NCBI GenBank assembly: GCA_045837725.1
Contig: JBEWZL010000184.1
Coordinates: 1-64,000, forward strand
DNA: 64,000 nucleotides
DNA from: Vermamoeba vermiformis
Taxonomy: Eukaryota; Tubulinea; Echinamoebida
Direction: 5' to 3'
Below the pieces are notes generated by a model, which was given only the letters and a program-made list of their open reading frames with translations, did not search any database and was not told where the DNA came from. This document shows positions 35,717 to 46,844 of the stretch, piece after piece (positions within the stretch are counted from its first letter, which is position 1; each line of letters begins with the position of its first letter). The translations under genes were made by a program, and so were the position numbers.

Positions 35717-37633
35717 CTACCAAATACTCCAGCTTCGTGCCGGCTTGTTCTGCCTGTTTTGCCGACAACCTGCAGCAGCTTTAATTAATTTATCTTCTTT
35801 TAGCCACTCATTAATCAAGTTGATTCGTCGTTCCTGAAAATAATTGGTTAGATCTCTTATTTCAGCGCAAAAAGTTCGCCTTACGAAGCTAGGATGAGTT
35901 GATAATATTTCATTGGTATTAATCGTTATTTTCGTAGTATTCTCGTCTTTCTTATCTTCAGATCCTTCTTTCTGATCTTTCTCTTCGTCTTTCTTCGGAC
36001 TAGTGGCCTTGTCCATTCTTGCGAACACTAATGGTGCTTCTTCGAGATTATAACAAGCCTTAGCAGCCAAATATAACCTAATAAAGAATTCTATGAATTA
36101 TGGATCCGCTACAATAGCATGAAGAAGACTATTATAACACTTGCAAACGGTATAATAACATTACTATAATATTCATACCCTATATAATCGGCTTCACTCT
36201 CCATTTTCCTGCTACGAGGCAGATCCACAACTAATTGGCCAATCTTATGAAAAATTATTAGAATGACGTATGAATGCTTCAGTAATTAGCAAAAATGAAA
36301 TAATATGAGTCCTTAACGTACGAAATAGCTCAGATCACTGCCTAAGACACCGCCAAACAGTTTCAAAAAAGCGAAGAACCCTCCAACTATCGCTAACAAA
36401 CCCAATCGCTCAGCCATATGATCTATATTATTATTAAATATACCATGCATATAGCGCATAACGTGATCTATTACCGGCTAAAACGTGACCCATCTCGTGT
36501 CCTAAAACGATCGCAGCACCGTCTTTGGTTTTTAAGACAGGCAGCATGCTATCCGTTACAAATACATGTCCTTTAATCACAAACGCGTTAGGTTGTGCGT
36601 CTTTGACCACGTAGTACTTCTGTTTTGGCAAATTGTTCGCTGCTGACAATCGATCTCCGATCTCTTTAATTTGTTGTAGCGCCTGTAAGGAGTGGAAATA
36701 TCATATTAGTACCTTACTATTAGCTTATTACTAACGTATATTAATAATACAATGAAAAGGCAACGCTATTTCCAAAACTTCATTTCAATTTAAAAATTGT
36801 CAGATCTGCCTTAAGTAACTATTAATTCAATTAAATATATTTTACCTCGCTGTATTTTCCTTCATCTCCTTCTTCAACAAGCGCGCCTTGTTCTTTATAT
36901 TGCGAGATCATTGACTGGACCGAAGTCTCGCTGATGAATGAACTCAGTTTGGGTCCAATAAATCTTAATCGACGCCGTTCAGTGACAGGAATAGCGTCGA
37001 TGCTGACATTATGATACGCGTAATATGCTGCGCCGATTGTTACAAAGGTACCGAGTGCTGCGTATGAACGAAAGTAGTTCGGATCCACCACTGAAAAGAC
37101 GACAGTTAATACTCGTGTAATACTGCTAAGTGATAATGACATCATTAAAGGGTTAAATAAAGCATTATAAACGTTACTAGAAAAAAAACGAGCTAGATGT
37201 CGTTTCGAAAGAATTACAACGGTTAAATTTAATAAATAGGTAATCTAATAAATAATTTTCCTATTGAGAAGTATAGCCAATAATTACGAATTAGAATGGA
37301 AACGAGATACGAAATCACTCGTTAAAATTAAGTTCATAAATAATAGAATAAATTAAATCACAGCGTATTATCACAAACATAATTGTATATTAACTATTGT
37401 GAGAGTTGATTTTATAACGCTTCAATGCTAAAATAATTATTAAGCAATAATTGACTCTACGTACATTCAGGAGGATCATTAGGACCACCCAATGAGAAGG
37501 TTCGTCTCTTGTATTGAGGTTTGAGCTTTTTCAACGGTTTTAAATCAGATCCAGTTGTTATTTTACGGTTGGAACCAGATCGAACGACAAACCGTCTAAC
37601 GAGACTGCTGGCCTTATCAAACAGTTTGAACAT
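35717..37633 (-). CDS. OMA1-like M48 mitochondrial metalloprotease
   Basis: Exon 1 (start 37633) encodes a basic leader (MFKLFDKASSLVRRFVVRSG) fit for mitochondrial import and joins through GAA-T|TG to LVDPNYFRSY. A membrane segment (LGTFVTIGAAYYAYHNV) precedes the peptidase M48 part: YYVVKDAQPNAFVIKGHVFV, then the zinc motif VLGHEMGHVLAG (HExxH) and the third ligand in KMESEADYIG. A second hydrophobic segment (GLLAIVGGFFAFLKLFGGVL) lies between them. OMA1 cleaves OPA1 and DELE1-type substrates in the inner membrane under stress. The C-terminal region carries a Lys/Glu-rich insertion (PKKDEEKDQKEGSEDKK) not usual for OMA1. Activity is likely because all zinc ligands are present. Confidence 0.88.
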
Positions 37634-37733
37634 TATATTGTGATATAAATATACATATATGTGTTATTTACAATGGTCTTTTGAATAAAAATACGAAGTT
37701 TACGAGCTGAATTCATTTTTATTTTTGACCGAG
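37634..37733. promoter_or_regulatory. Bidirectional spacer between two mitochondrial-looking genes
   Basis: One hundred AT-rich bases separate the divergent start codons of the OMA1-like gene and the gene at 37734. Both products have mitochondrial leaders, so shared control is plausible. No specific site can be named. Confidence 0.4.
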
Positions 37734-39033
37734 ATGTGGCGAACACTTTCGCGAGTGACGCGATTAGTCGCAAAGCCCGTGCGCGTCACTAATGTAAATA
37801 TATTCCATAAACACGTGAATAAGCGCAAACAATATTCGAATGCATCAAAAGGACTCGTAGAAAAAAATGAACTCGATAAATTGCTCAATGACGAAATAGA
37901 GCGACTGAAGAAAAATAAAAAATTATTGCCCGAAGAAGATGTAGTGCCTGCTGAATATAAATCTATATTAAAAGGTAATTTATTTAATTTTGACAATTTT
38001 TGGGACGATCTAGATCCAGCAAATAGAATGTAATGCGTTTAAGCACTTGCCAATGCCATATAATTACTCACAATATTGATTTATATAGAACTTGATATCG
38101 AATATGAACGAACACTCGAAGATTGTCGCGAAGCAGTGCGCGATCCAGAGTTCCAAGAGTATTGGGCGCTGTTAACTTCGAGAATACGTCAAGCTGAAAT
38201 AGCGTAAGTACATATATCATATTTAAATATATAAGAATGAATACGTCGTCAAAATTCCTTGCTTTTAATGGAGATCCAGTTCCGCTAACTTTACACGACG
38301 AGATCTGACTTGAATTATTTGCAGATGGTGTAAAGACTCTGCCCCTATCACCAAACAGAGCCAAGAAGCGTTTGACGCGCATATAGAAGACATTATTCAG
38401 ACTACAGACGAAGAGTTCTTTTCCAAGATGAAAGAGCGACGGATGAAAGAAAAAGAACAAGGAGTTAAAGCCCCTGAACCTTCTAATATCACTGACGAAA
38501 ATGCTGATGAGCTTATACGGCAATACCTCGGTCTAGGAATCGATCTCAGCCCGGATGCGCTCAAGGATTTGGATTCGCTGAAATTGCTGAAAGACATGCC
38601 GGACATGGAGATCAATAAGATGTTAGAGCAAGGTGCCACCGAAGCTAAGAGTACTGATAGCGCAACAAATAAGAGCCACCAAGAAGCACTAAGCAGTTCT
38701 GCATCCAAGTCAGTTGCTGAAGCAAATCCGAACTTGCCAACGACCGATGTGAACAAAGACGATAAGCTATACACTGAATATGAGCGCTTAATTATGTACA
38801 GCAATCGAGACATTGACGATCAATCGCGTGAGGCTGCTGCAGATCGGATTCTCGGACACATCAAGATGCGCGACCGCGAGAAGGTTTTGAAGGAGCGACG
38901 CGAAAAAGCAGCTAAAGAAGATGAACAGCTAATGAAGGATATTAAAGAAATGATGGACAGAAGACCAGGTTCAAATTATCCAGATTCGCTGTTTGACTTG
39001 CCTGATCAGTTCGGCCACATGAAGAAAAAATAA
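37734..39033 (+). CDS. Predicted mitochondrial protein, mostly helical, unknown
   Basis: Three exons join (AAA-G|AA and GC|A-TGG) to about 350 aa. The start MWRTLSRVTRLVAKPVRVTN is a strong mitochondrial presequence (Arg-rich, no acids). The body is charged and helical: KNELDKLLNDEIERLKKNKK, RTLEDCREAVRDPEFQEYW, a Ser-rich linker, then REKVLKERREKAAKEDEQLM. The end is GHMKKK. No catalytic motif or membrane segment is seen. Length and charge could suit a mitoribosome-associated or assembly protein, but I do not recognise the family. Confidence 0.75.
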
Positions 39034-39135
39034 AACTAAGCCGTTGTAAATATGACATTAGCTTACTTTAACACAATAATTTACTAAACAGATTAAATTA
39101 CATATTACCGGTTGTAATTGAAATCCGGATGGTTC

Positions 39136-39644
39136 TCAGCCATCCTGAGTCATATAAGCAGCAACTTCTTCGTAGTTAATATAGCCATCACCGTCAAAAT
39201 CAACTTCTGAGACAAATTCTTCGGCCTAGAGTGATATTAGTACGCGAATAATAAGTCAACTAAAAGATTTTCTAAATATTAAAAAATTGAAAACAAAATC
39301 AAGGATATTCCAATAGAGATCGTAGTATTAAGATAATATACCTCTTGTGCGCTGAATTTTGAGCCCTTAGTCATCAAAATAACGCGAAGGTCCTCACAGC
39401 TAATGAGTCCATCTCGATCGTTATCAAAATTGAAAAAAGCTTCCTGTTCGCAAAATAATTCCACATTAATATTTCATTGTCACCAGTAACATTATTGCAC
39501 GTACTCGAAGAGCGTTGACCTCGTTTTGCTTCTGTTTAATAAAAAAGAAATTACGTTAAGGAAATCCTGCATAAAAAATCTGCAATAGTTGTCTATTAAA
39601 TCGAGATGTTGGCATTATATTAGTAATATTAAGGATACGGCCAT
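39136..39644 (-). CDS. Small two-EF-hand calcium-binding protein
   Basis: Exons encode EAFFNFDNDRDGLISCEDLR (first EF loop D-N-D-R-D-G-L-I) and VDFDGDGYINYEEVAAYM (second loop D-F-D-G-D-G-Y-I), ending TQDG with the stop at 39136. An upstream exon gives KQNEVNALRE, like the helix before EF1 of calmodulin. The likely start is a tiny exon ATGGCC at 39644-39639, giving MAKQNEVNALRE and about 75 aa in all. Both loops keep the Ca2+ ligands. It resembles a half-calmodulin. The start exon is the uncertain part; an alternative ATG lies in the same intron. Confidence 0.65.
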
Positions 39645-39833
39645 GGTGTTTCGATCAAATAAAATACAAAATTGAATTAAAAAACGGTTTCCGAAGATTT
39701 TTTGTGTCAAACTCGGTCAAAATTTCTTAGCCCCGGCTGATAGAGCTCTTTTTACGTTATTGACCTTGTTGTCTTACACATAGCACCTAATGCGCGCATT
39801 GGCACTCTATTTGCCTTGTTAGAAGATGAGGAA

Positions 39834-41906
39834 ATGGAAGTAACGAGTTCCGAGCTACATCCGAATTCAAAGGTACACGTTCAGCACAAAAACTATGCCC
39901 ATAATCACTACATAATTATGCGCTATATTTAATGCTATTTTCAAGCATACAGCTTATCAACATTAGTAGATCTAACTTTTATTTATTTTTTTATGCTCAG
40001 CTCGGGCCAGTTGAATATATTTTGTATGAGACACGATGCACAACAAATGGAACGGCAATATATGATGCCATTTCAGCTGAGGATTACGAGCGGATTTATC
40101 CAGTGCTGATGTGTTGCTCGTTTCCAATGTGCACGTTTGAGAACTTCCATCAAGGTAATAAAGCAATGAATAGCTTACCTTCGCGTAATATCATTAATAA
40201 GCAAACAGGATTGTTTACCGTTGAAGACCAGATCGCGTATGCAGCCGAAGGAGAGTTATCATGCTTACGTAGCAAAATTAGATCGATCACGAATAATCGT
40301 ATCAATCTATTGCCAATACCTAGAAGTCTGTATGAGCTGTTTTATCTGAAGTAAGGATGATCGACAAATTAATTAGATCTAGTCACTTAACGCGAATGCT
40401 CATCATACTCCAGGCAATATTTATATGCACGCGTCGAGACAGACTTTGGCACCGAGAGTGTGGATGAGTATTTCAATCAGCAGAAGAACATGCTTCTCAT
40501 CAGACCGTTCTTTTTTGATCACAATTCCAAGTTGACACGTGTAAGTCACTTCATTTTACAGCCCGTCTAATGCACAAGGCTAACATTCAATATTTGAAGA
40601 TTATTTTGGACGAGTTCTGTGCCCAGGCGCGCACATTTGTACTTGAAGATCCTCATTTGTGTCTGCTGCACTACGAGCTCAACACACGACTCGTCGAGTA
40701 TTTCAACATGCACGTCAAAGCAACGGACTGGTCCTCCATTACATTCACCGACCTAGAGCTAGTTATTAATGCCCTGTGTGACGAGTGTGAAGCACTTCAG
40801 AAGGGCAATGACTCTGACATTGCACGAGAGTTTGGCACGTGGCCTTTGACGAGTCCAGCGTTAGGTGCTAGAATGGAACAACTGTACGCGTAAGTAATGA
40901 CAGCTAGATGTGCATTACGCATGCTAATTAATATCGGTAGTCATCTTAGTGACGTTGAATTTGACCAAAAAGAGGATGAGCTCGAAGCCGTGTTTCTGAA
41001 CGAGCTTGAAGTGGACCTCAAACAAGTTAAGAAAGTTATTAAGACAATGCTCAACGACACGATCTATCGTACTGAGGAGTTGATAGTCTTGCTCGAGCGC
41101 ATCAACAACAAAGTTAGCGAGAGCGAGTTGTATGGTCTGCTCTACAACCAATTCTGCGCTGAGCTGTCTAGTTTTGATCTCGAGGCACTGGATAGCAAGG
41201 TACTTAGTTTAATAACACGTATTGATAAGTCTAACCAGCTTCACCAGACCTTGAACAAGATGCTCAACACGATTAACTTCGTTGATAAAGTGGACACGTG
41301 CGTGGATCGATTTCGCAAGCGAGGTTATATTAATAGAGAGCTCATCAAGCGCTGCATTCAGCTGGAAATGGAGCCGCAGCAAGAAGACACATGCTTTTTG
41401 TATCGTGCTACCAATAGTATCCATGACGAAGGCAATACTATTCTGAAAAGTAAGTTCATATTAGCGATACTAATCAATTGCGTAAACTCATGATTAATCG
41501 TGTTGTAGACGATTCAGTGCCGCATTCTTTGTCATTTGGGCCTAGTCTCTTTGCTGGCGCTATGCACGACAAGACGGCAACGGTCTACAATTACTTGATT
41601 CAAGGGAAGTACGCGCAAGGATACTTGATCAAGTTGCCTAAAAAAGAGTTCTTTGGTGGGCTTGGCTCTTCATTGTTCTTCGTGCCACCATTACCCGCAA
41701 TCGTTCAGTTGGCGAGCATTGGCGAGCTATTCCACCCTCGCTCTAAAGTATTCATCGAGGAGGCGCAGATGCAGTCGCGAGAACACTTTGTCTCTGGCAT
41801 TCTCAACTGCTCTTATGCTCGAATCCCTACATTCTTAACAACGTCTAACGAGTCCACGAGCCGGCTTAAAGAGGTAATACAAGCTAACCGGGTAATTATT
41901 AAATAA
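39834..41906 (+). CDS. Orphan multi-exon protein, possible ADP-ribosyltransferase-like C-terminal domain
   Basis: Exons join by consensus introns (one only about 38 nt) to roughly 580 aa. The N-terminal part (LGPVEYILYETRCTTNGTAI, SLYELFYLKQYLYARVE) and the helical middle (DLELVINALCDECEALQKG, KVIKTMLNDTIYRTEELIVL) match nothing I know. The C-terminal ~140 residues are compact: FLYRATNS, then SVPHSLSFGPSLFAGAMHDK, GYLIKLPKKEFF, LFFVPPLPAIVQLASIGELF, HPRSKVFIEEAQMQ. The spacing of Arg (YRA), Ser (SLSFG) and Glu (FIEEAQMQ) recalls the R-S-E triad of ADP-ribosyltransferases, but that is a guess by eye. The start at 39834 is also tentative, since the frame is open further upstream (PNARIGTLFALLEDEE). 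Confidence 0.65.
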
Positions 41907-42157
41907 CCTTCAAATAAAAAAATATAACCTTATGCTATTTGAGCGTAACAAACCTTCTTAAATCCAAAATATGCTCATTATGGCCTATTAAATCTTACAG
42001 ATATGTTTGGATCGTACATCTGCGAATCTGGGATAACTTTTCTTTTGCCCGCCAAAACCTGGTTTTGTGCGCTTTTTTTGGCTTTAAATAATTTTTTCGG
42101 CATCTTCATTTCTATATTCGATTCGTCATAGAGCACAACACCTTAACCTCGTCAAAT

Positions 42158-42587
42158 ATGTCTCAAGAAGCCGTCGCCTTCGAAGTTGATATCAAGGAGA
42201 GCACTCCTCGCAAGAAGAAGCCGACCATCCAGTCCCGTTTGGAGAGCTCTCCTCGTCCTGCTTCGACGCCTGAGAAGTTCATACAACGACAACAAGAGGC
42301 CCAAGAGCGCAGATTGGTAAGTTATTCGGCAAGCAGCGTTAATTCGGGCGAGGTACTTTAACCTCCATCCGCCGAGATAATGTACTTCAAAGTCTAAATC
42401 GATTGTTATATGATAAGATAGACTAGATATAAGTAGTAAATATTCTAACGAATTATTTTAGAGCTTGGAGAAGCAGATCAAGCAAAAGGCGCAAGCTGAG
42501 GTTGAGAAGGCCAAGCGCGTCGCCGAGACTGTCAAGACCACTCGCAAGGAGGGCGACAAGGAGAACGTTGCTGCTGATGCTAACTGA
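42158..42587 (+). CDS. Small basic coiled-coil protein, weakly stathmin-like
   Basis: Two exons, split by an intron of about 145 nt, give about 95 aa. The N-terminal half has phosphosite-like text (ESTPRKKKP, LESSPRPASTPEKF). The second half is one long helix (SLEKQIKQKAQAEVEKAKRV) with Glu/Lys pairs, ending EGDKENVAADAN. The SP/TP sites followed by a Lys/Glu helix (RQQEAQERRL) recall stathmin, a tubulin-binding phosphoprotein, but identity is too weak to name it. TATA-like and AATAAA text flank the gene. Confidence 0.6.
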
Positions 42588-42891
42588 GTGCGGTTCAAGT
42601 AAGCGAATCCGTTCACTGAATCCATTAGGATCGACGAAGAGGTTGTACATAAGATTAGCTGTCTCGAGCCGAATACGTTCAAGATTGCTTAATAAAATTG
42701 CCTCTTGTATATGAGATCCTCTAGATAGATATCTCGTCGTTGCGATCCGCTTTGAAATTTCCTAGCTCAACCAAAAATCGCAAAAAACAAACTGATCTTT
42801 TTTAAACACTCTTTTGTTGTAACACCACAAGCAAAATAGTTTGCTTGATTGTTTAATATTGTAGTATATATCCTATATTGATTAAAAGACG

Positions 42892-44975
42892 ATGACAGAT
42901 TCAGCATCGGTTCTTAAAGAACTGAGAAAACTTCCCGAGAATAAAGTGTGCATGGATTGCACTGACAAGGTAATGGTCATAATATTAGTATAGGGGATGA
43001 CTAAATACTAATATCACGCGACTTTTCTTTCAGATGCCGTCGTTCGTTTGTCTTGAACTCGGAACTTTTGTTTGCGCAAGCTGCGCAGGCATTCAGTACG
43101 TATTAATTAAAGCCTAATTTACTTATTAGAGAATTATTACTAATTTTCCAAATAATATTTGGTCAGGCTGTTTTTCTAATTTTCGATTTTAATATTAATT
43201 TTACAGCCGAGAATTGGGACACCATATTAAATCTGTGACTTTGTCAATATTCACTCCTGAGGAAGTCGAGTTGGTTTCAGCAGGTGGCAATCAGGTAATT
43301 TCATCAAGAATTTACAAAATTCAAGATCCATTTAAAAAATTAAAATTCGTTCGCAGAGCTCAACACTACTGCGTATGAACACACGGCATCATTTAACGGC
43401 CGTTCAATTTTTTTCGTAATTTTTAAGGAAAATTAACTTGCGATCTATGTGGATTTTCTGTGTCAACAGCAGTACACTGATATCATTATAAACTAGAATG
43501 CAAAGAAAATTTGGCTCGGTAAATGGACTCCCTCCGTATTCCCGCAGCCAGGTCCCACAGACAAAGCCAATATCCGCGAGTTTATCAAGTTAAAGTACAT
43601 TGACAAGTTGTGGTACGCCATGCCGAGCAGCCCTCTTGCTGCACCTGAGAGCAAACCTGCTACAGTTAATACCGAGATCAGTCAAGCTGCTTCGGCCAAC
43701 ACTACGTCGTTGGCTGTGGACCCCGTAGAACAATACAAGTCCCCTTTTGAGACACCGAAAGTTAACCCTGTTGAAAGCTCAGTGAGCTGGCGAGCCAATT
43801 TTGATCAATTTGACGCAGCTGTGAACAAATTGAACAAGAGTTTGGATATTTTAGAAATTCAAGAACAGAGTGCCAAGACACCGAACAAGCCAGCTGAAAA
43901 TCAGTATCAACACCAGAGCGGAGATTTAATTACATTTGATCTCTTGACTGGTGCAGTGCCGCCACCCAAGCCACAAGAACAACCGCAGCAAACACAGTAC
44001 ATTGTGCGCGAGAGCTCACCGCCGAAGTTGAACCAAAGCCAAGGTGACTCAAATCAAGTTCAGTCCCCGCAAACATCGCAATATGTCGTTAAAGAACAAC
44101 CACCTCAATACATCCAACAGCCTCAATCACCGCAACCTTCACCGTCAAATCAACGTGTCGCGAGCCCGCCTTCGCCGTCAACAACTTACCAACAGATGAC
44201 GCATCAATCACCGCCAATGATGCACGGTGCTCCCATGCCACAAATGGTCTCAAATTATCCTTATGGCACGCAGTTCATGGGTCCTCAGATGGTACCGCCA
44301 ATGATGCCACCAATGGGAGCGATGCCCATGCCTGTCTATCTCAATCAATATGGTCAACCAATGCCCATGCCTCCAATGGGTAGTCCGCAGCCTATGATGA
44401 TGCCAATGCCTATTGGCGCCAATGGCATGCCGATGCCCATGGGTCCTAATGGCGTGCCTATCGTCGTTGCTCCAGGCAATCCTAAAGCTACCCAAGGCGG
44501 AATGCCTCAACCAATCATTGTGAACCAATACGGACAGCCAGTGACACTTCCACCTGGCGTGCAACCGATCCCGATTATGTTGCCGCCCGGTGCTCAACCT
44601 CCTGGCTCGTGGCTGAGCAGACCTAACCTCCCCGCACACCAAGCCAAGCCTAACACGAGTGCTCAATCCACTCAGCACTTGTCAGACTATGAACTCGCGA
44701 AGAAGTTGCAAGAAGAAGAGAACAGACAGGCTAACAGCGGTGCGAGCAACAACAAGAAGCCTGTCGTGTCACAGCCCTCAAAGCCTGCATTCAAACCAAT
44801 GAGTGACGAGGAGTACGCACGTCGATTGCAAGAGGAAGAGAACAGCAAGGGCGGAGGTGGCAATAGTGGCTACAAGACCACACCTAATGTCATGAACCCT
44901 GGTCGCGGTGCTTACTTCAAGAGCGACGAGGAACTGGCTAGACAATTGGCTCAAGAAGAGGAAGAAGACGATTAA
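42892..44975 (+). CDS. ArfGAP with Pro/Met/Gln-rich linker and three UIM-like repeats
   Basis: The N-terminal ArfGAP zinc finger is split over three short introns: KVCMDCTDK then MPSFVCLELGTFVCASCAGI (CxxC-x16-CxxC) and RELGHHIKSVTLSIF with WTPSVFP. The Arg finger normally found as GxHR is read here as GIHRELG, so GAP activity is likely. It should act on small Arf GTPases in membrane traffic. The long linker is rich in P, M, Q and S (PMPMPPMGSPQPMM). The C-terminus repeats a motif three times: LSDYELAKKLQEEENRQ, MSDEEYARRLQEEENSK, KSDEELARQLAQEEEEDD. The LQEEE pattern looks like ubiquitin-interacting motifs, suggesting binding of ubiquitinated cargo. Total is roughly 590 aa. Confidence 0.88.
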
Positions 44976-45152
44976 TCCGTTCTATCTTGTTGAAGATCTA
45001 TTCGACTGAATTGTACATATAGTTTGCGTGAATAATAAATCTTTGTTAATAGGAGGTGTTTTAGTCTTGTTTTTCTGCGGCAATTCGCAACACACAACAA
45101 ATCCATCCAATGATTCAGGTTTCGAACTATATAGATATATTTAGCTAAGCAA

Positions 45153-46758
45153 ATGTCTAGAACGGTCCAATTAACTTCTGACCAAGTCGTCAAATTGCTG
45201 CAAGCAAGGTAAAGTTATTTTAAAGGAGTGTTTCAGTTAGACAAATTTCTAAAATACAGATAATATCTAGCATCGTATAATGGCATATGATACTATTATT
45301 GTTTGATAGTAATTATTTTATTCAAAATTCAGGCTTCCAAATTTCCGAACGTTGGAGTTATTTCAACCGATCCCAAAGCCAGGAAGAGTAAGCGCAGTTA
45401 TAAATCAGCATTGCCAAAATTAATATGGGGTTTGATTAGGTTAATACTGTTTACAAAGTTGATACACTCAACGAAGACAGATCTCCATCGAGTTACATTT
45501 TAAAAATTACCAATCCCACTTGGTGCACGAGAAAAACACGCAACGAAGCTAGAACCTTAATGGAGTTGGCCAATAAGACAAAATTGCCTGTATCAAAGGT
45601 AGCTGGATTTAAATACACCCGTGCCAGATCTAATTACAACATTAAGGTCGTGTGCTATGAAGCAGACCGCGCTCATTCAGAAATCGATCAGGAATTTATA
45701 TTAATGGAGTACTTGGAGGTGTGTTGATAAGCAAGTGATATTTATTGCCGTATCTTACTTTTACTAGGGCGTGTCGCTAGGTGAAGTGTGGAGCACCGTG
45801 ACCGAAGAGAATCAGTTTTCAATCCTGTCTGAAATAGCTGAGATAATTAAGACCTTTAGAACGCTAGAATTTGATGCCATTGGCAACTTTACAGATGATT
45901 CGTAAGTGCTGTAAACGCTCGTGTCAAAAAATGTCAAAAGGTAATTTATCTTTTATAGTGACCCGTGGAAGGTCGGTAATATCGTAGCGCTTGAATGGCG
46001 AAGTGATGAAGAAATAAAGCGAGGTGAACCTGTCAAAATGATCGGTAATCGAATTCTTTAGAAGAATACATATTCTAATAGTTCTAATATAACTACCCTT
46101 AGGTCCCCTCGCCTCGTTCAAGGACTACATTTTAAACTATCTATTGCCGCACTTTGATATGATCGAGCGAAGAAACGACCCACGTGTCATTCCTTATTTA
46201 GCACCCTCGCGTCAGTTCTGCGACAAAGTCATCATGAAGAGCGGTGTGACGACCTCGCAGCGAGAGAGATTTGTGTTCACGCACGGTGACTTGAACGAAG
46301 GCAATATTATTGTCACAAAGAACAGCGCTGGTAGCTACACGATCACAGGGCTGTTGGACTTTGAATGGGCAATGAGCGCGCCTGAAGAGATCGAGTTTCA
46401 CAGAGGATTTCGCTGGATTAAACAAGCTGACCCAGTGCTAAGAGAGGTCTATTGGCGGAGATTATGGTCGGAACTGGAAGCACGTGGTGGTAAGTGTCAA
46501 AGAATACGAAAAGATTTTTGTGAGCGATATTCATACTAACGTGCATTCTATCTGCCTGCAGTGCACAAATCTCCATGCTATGAAGAGCGCGAGGACATAT
46601 GTTCTTTTGAGAGGATGATATCGCACCTCGAAAGCTACTGCGATTACTTTCCGGATCTGGCCGAGCGTGAAGCCTTCCTCGTGTCAAAACTGCACCAATT
46701 ACACGAACTTCTAGAAAAGTTTCAATGCACAAAGAATACAACGTTGACCAATGTTTGA
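45153..46758 (+). CDS. Aminoglycoside-phosphotransferase (APH)-fold kinase
   Basis: Exons join to about 390 aa. After a short N-terminus (MSRTVQLTSDQVVKLLQ) come FRTLELFQPI, NTVYKVDTL and SYILKITNP (the ATP-binding Lys), NEARTLMELA (the paired Glu), EFILMEYLEGVSLGEVW, then the catalytic loop FVFTHGDLNEGNIIV and the metal-binding GLLDFEWAMSAPEEIEF. This is the APH/choline-kinase fold; the substrate could be a sugar, lipid head group or small molecule and cannot be told. The stop is 86 bp before the GTPase start on the same strand. A scrap of its exon 1 recurs at 49836-49859. Confidence 0.85.
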
Positions 46759-46844
46759 CCAAGAATATGTCACGTGCTGTGATTTCAAGTATTTATTTAA
46801 GAATTGACAGTTGTTCTTACAAACCAATTCTTGCTACCACAATC

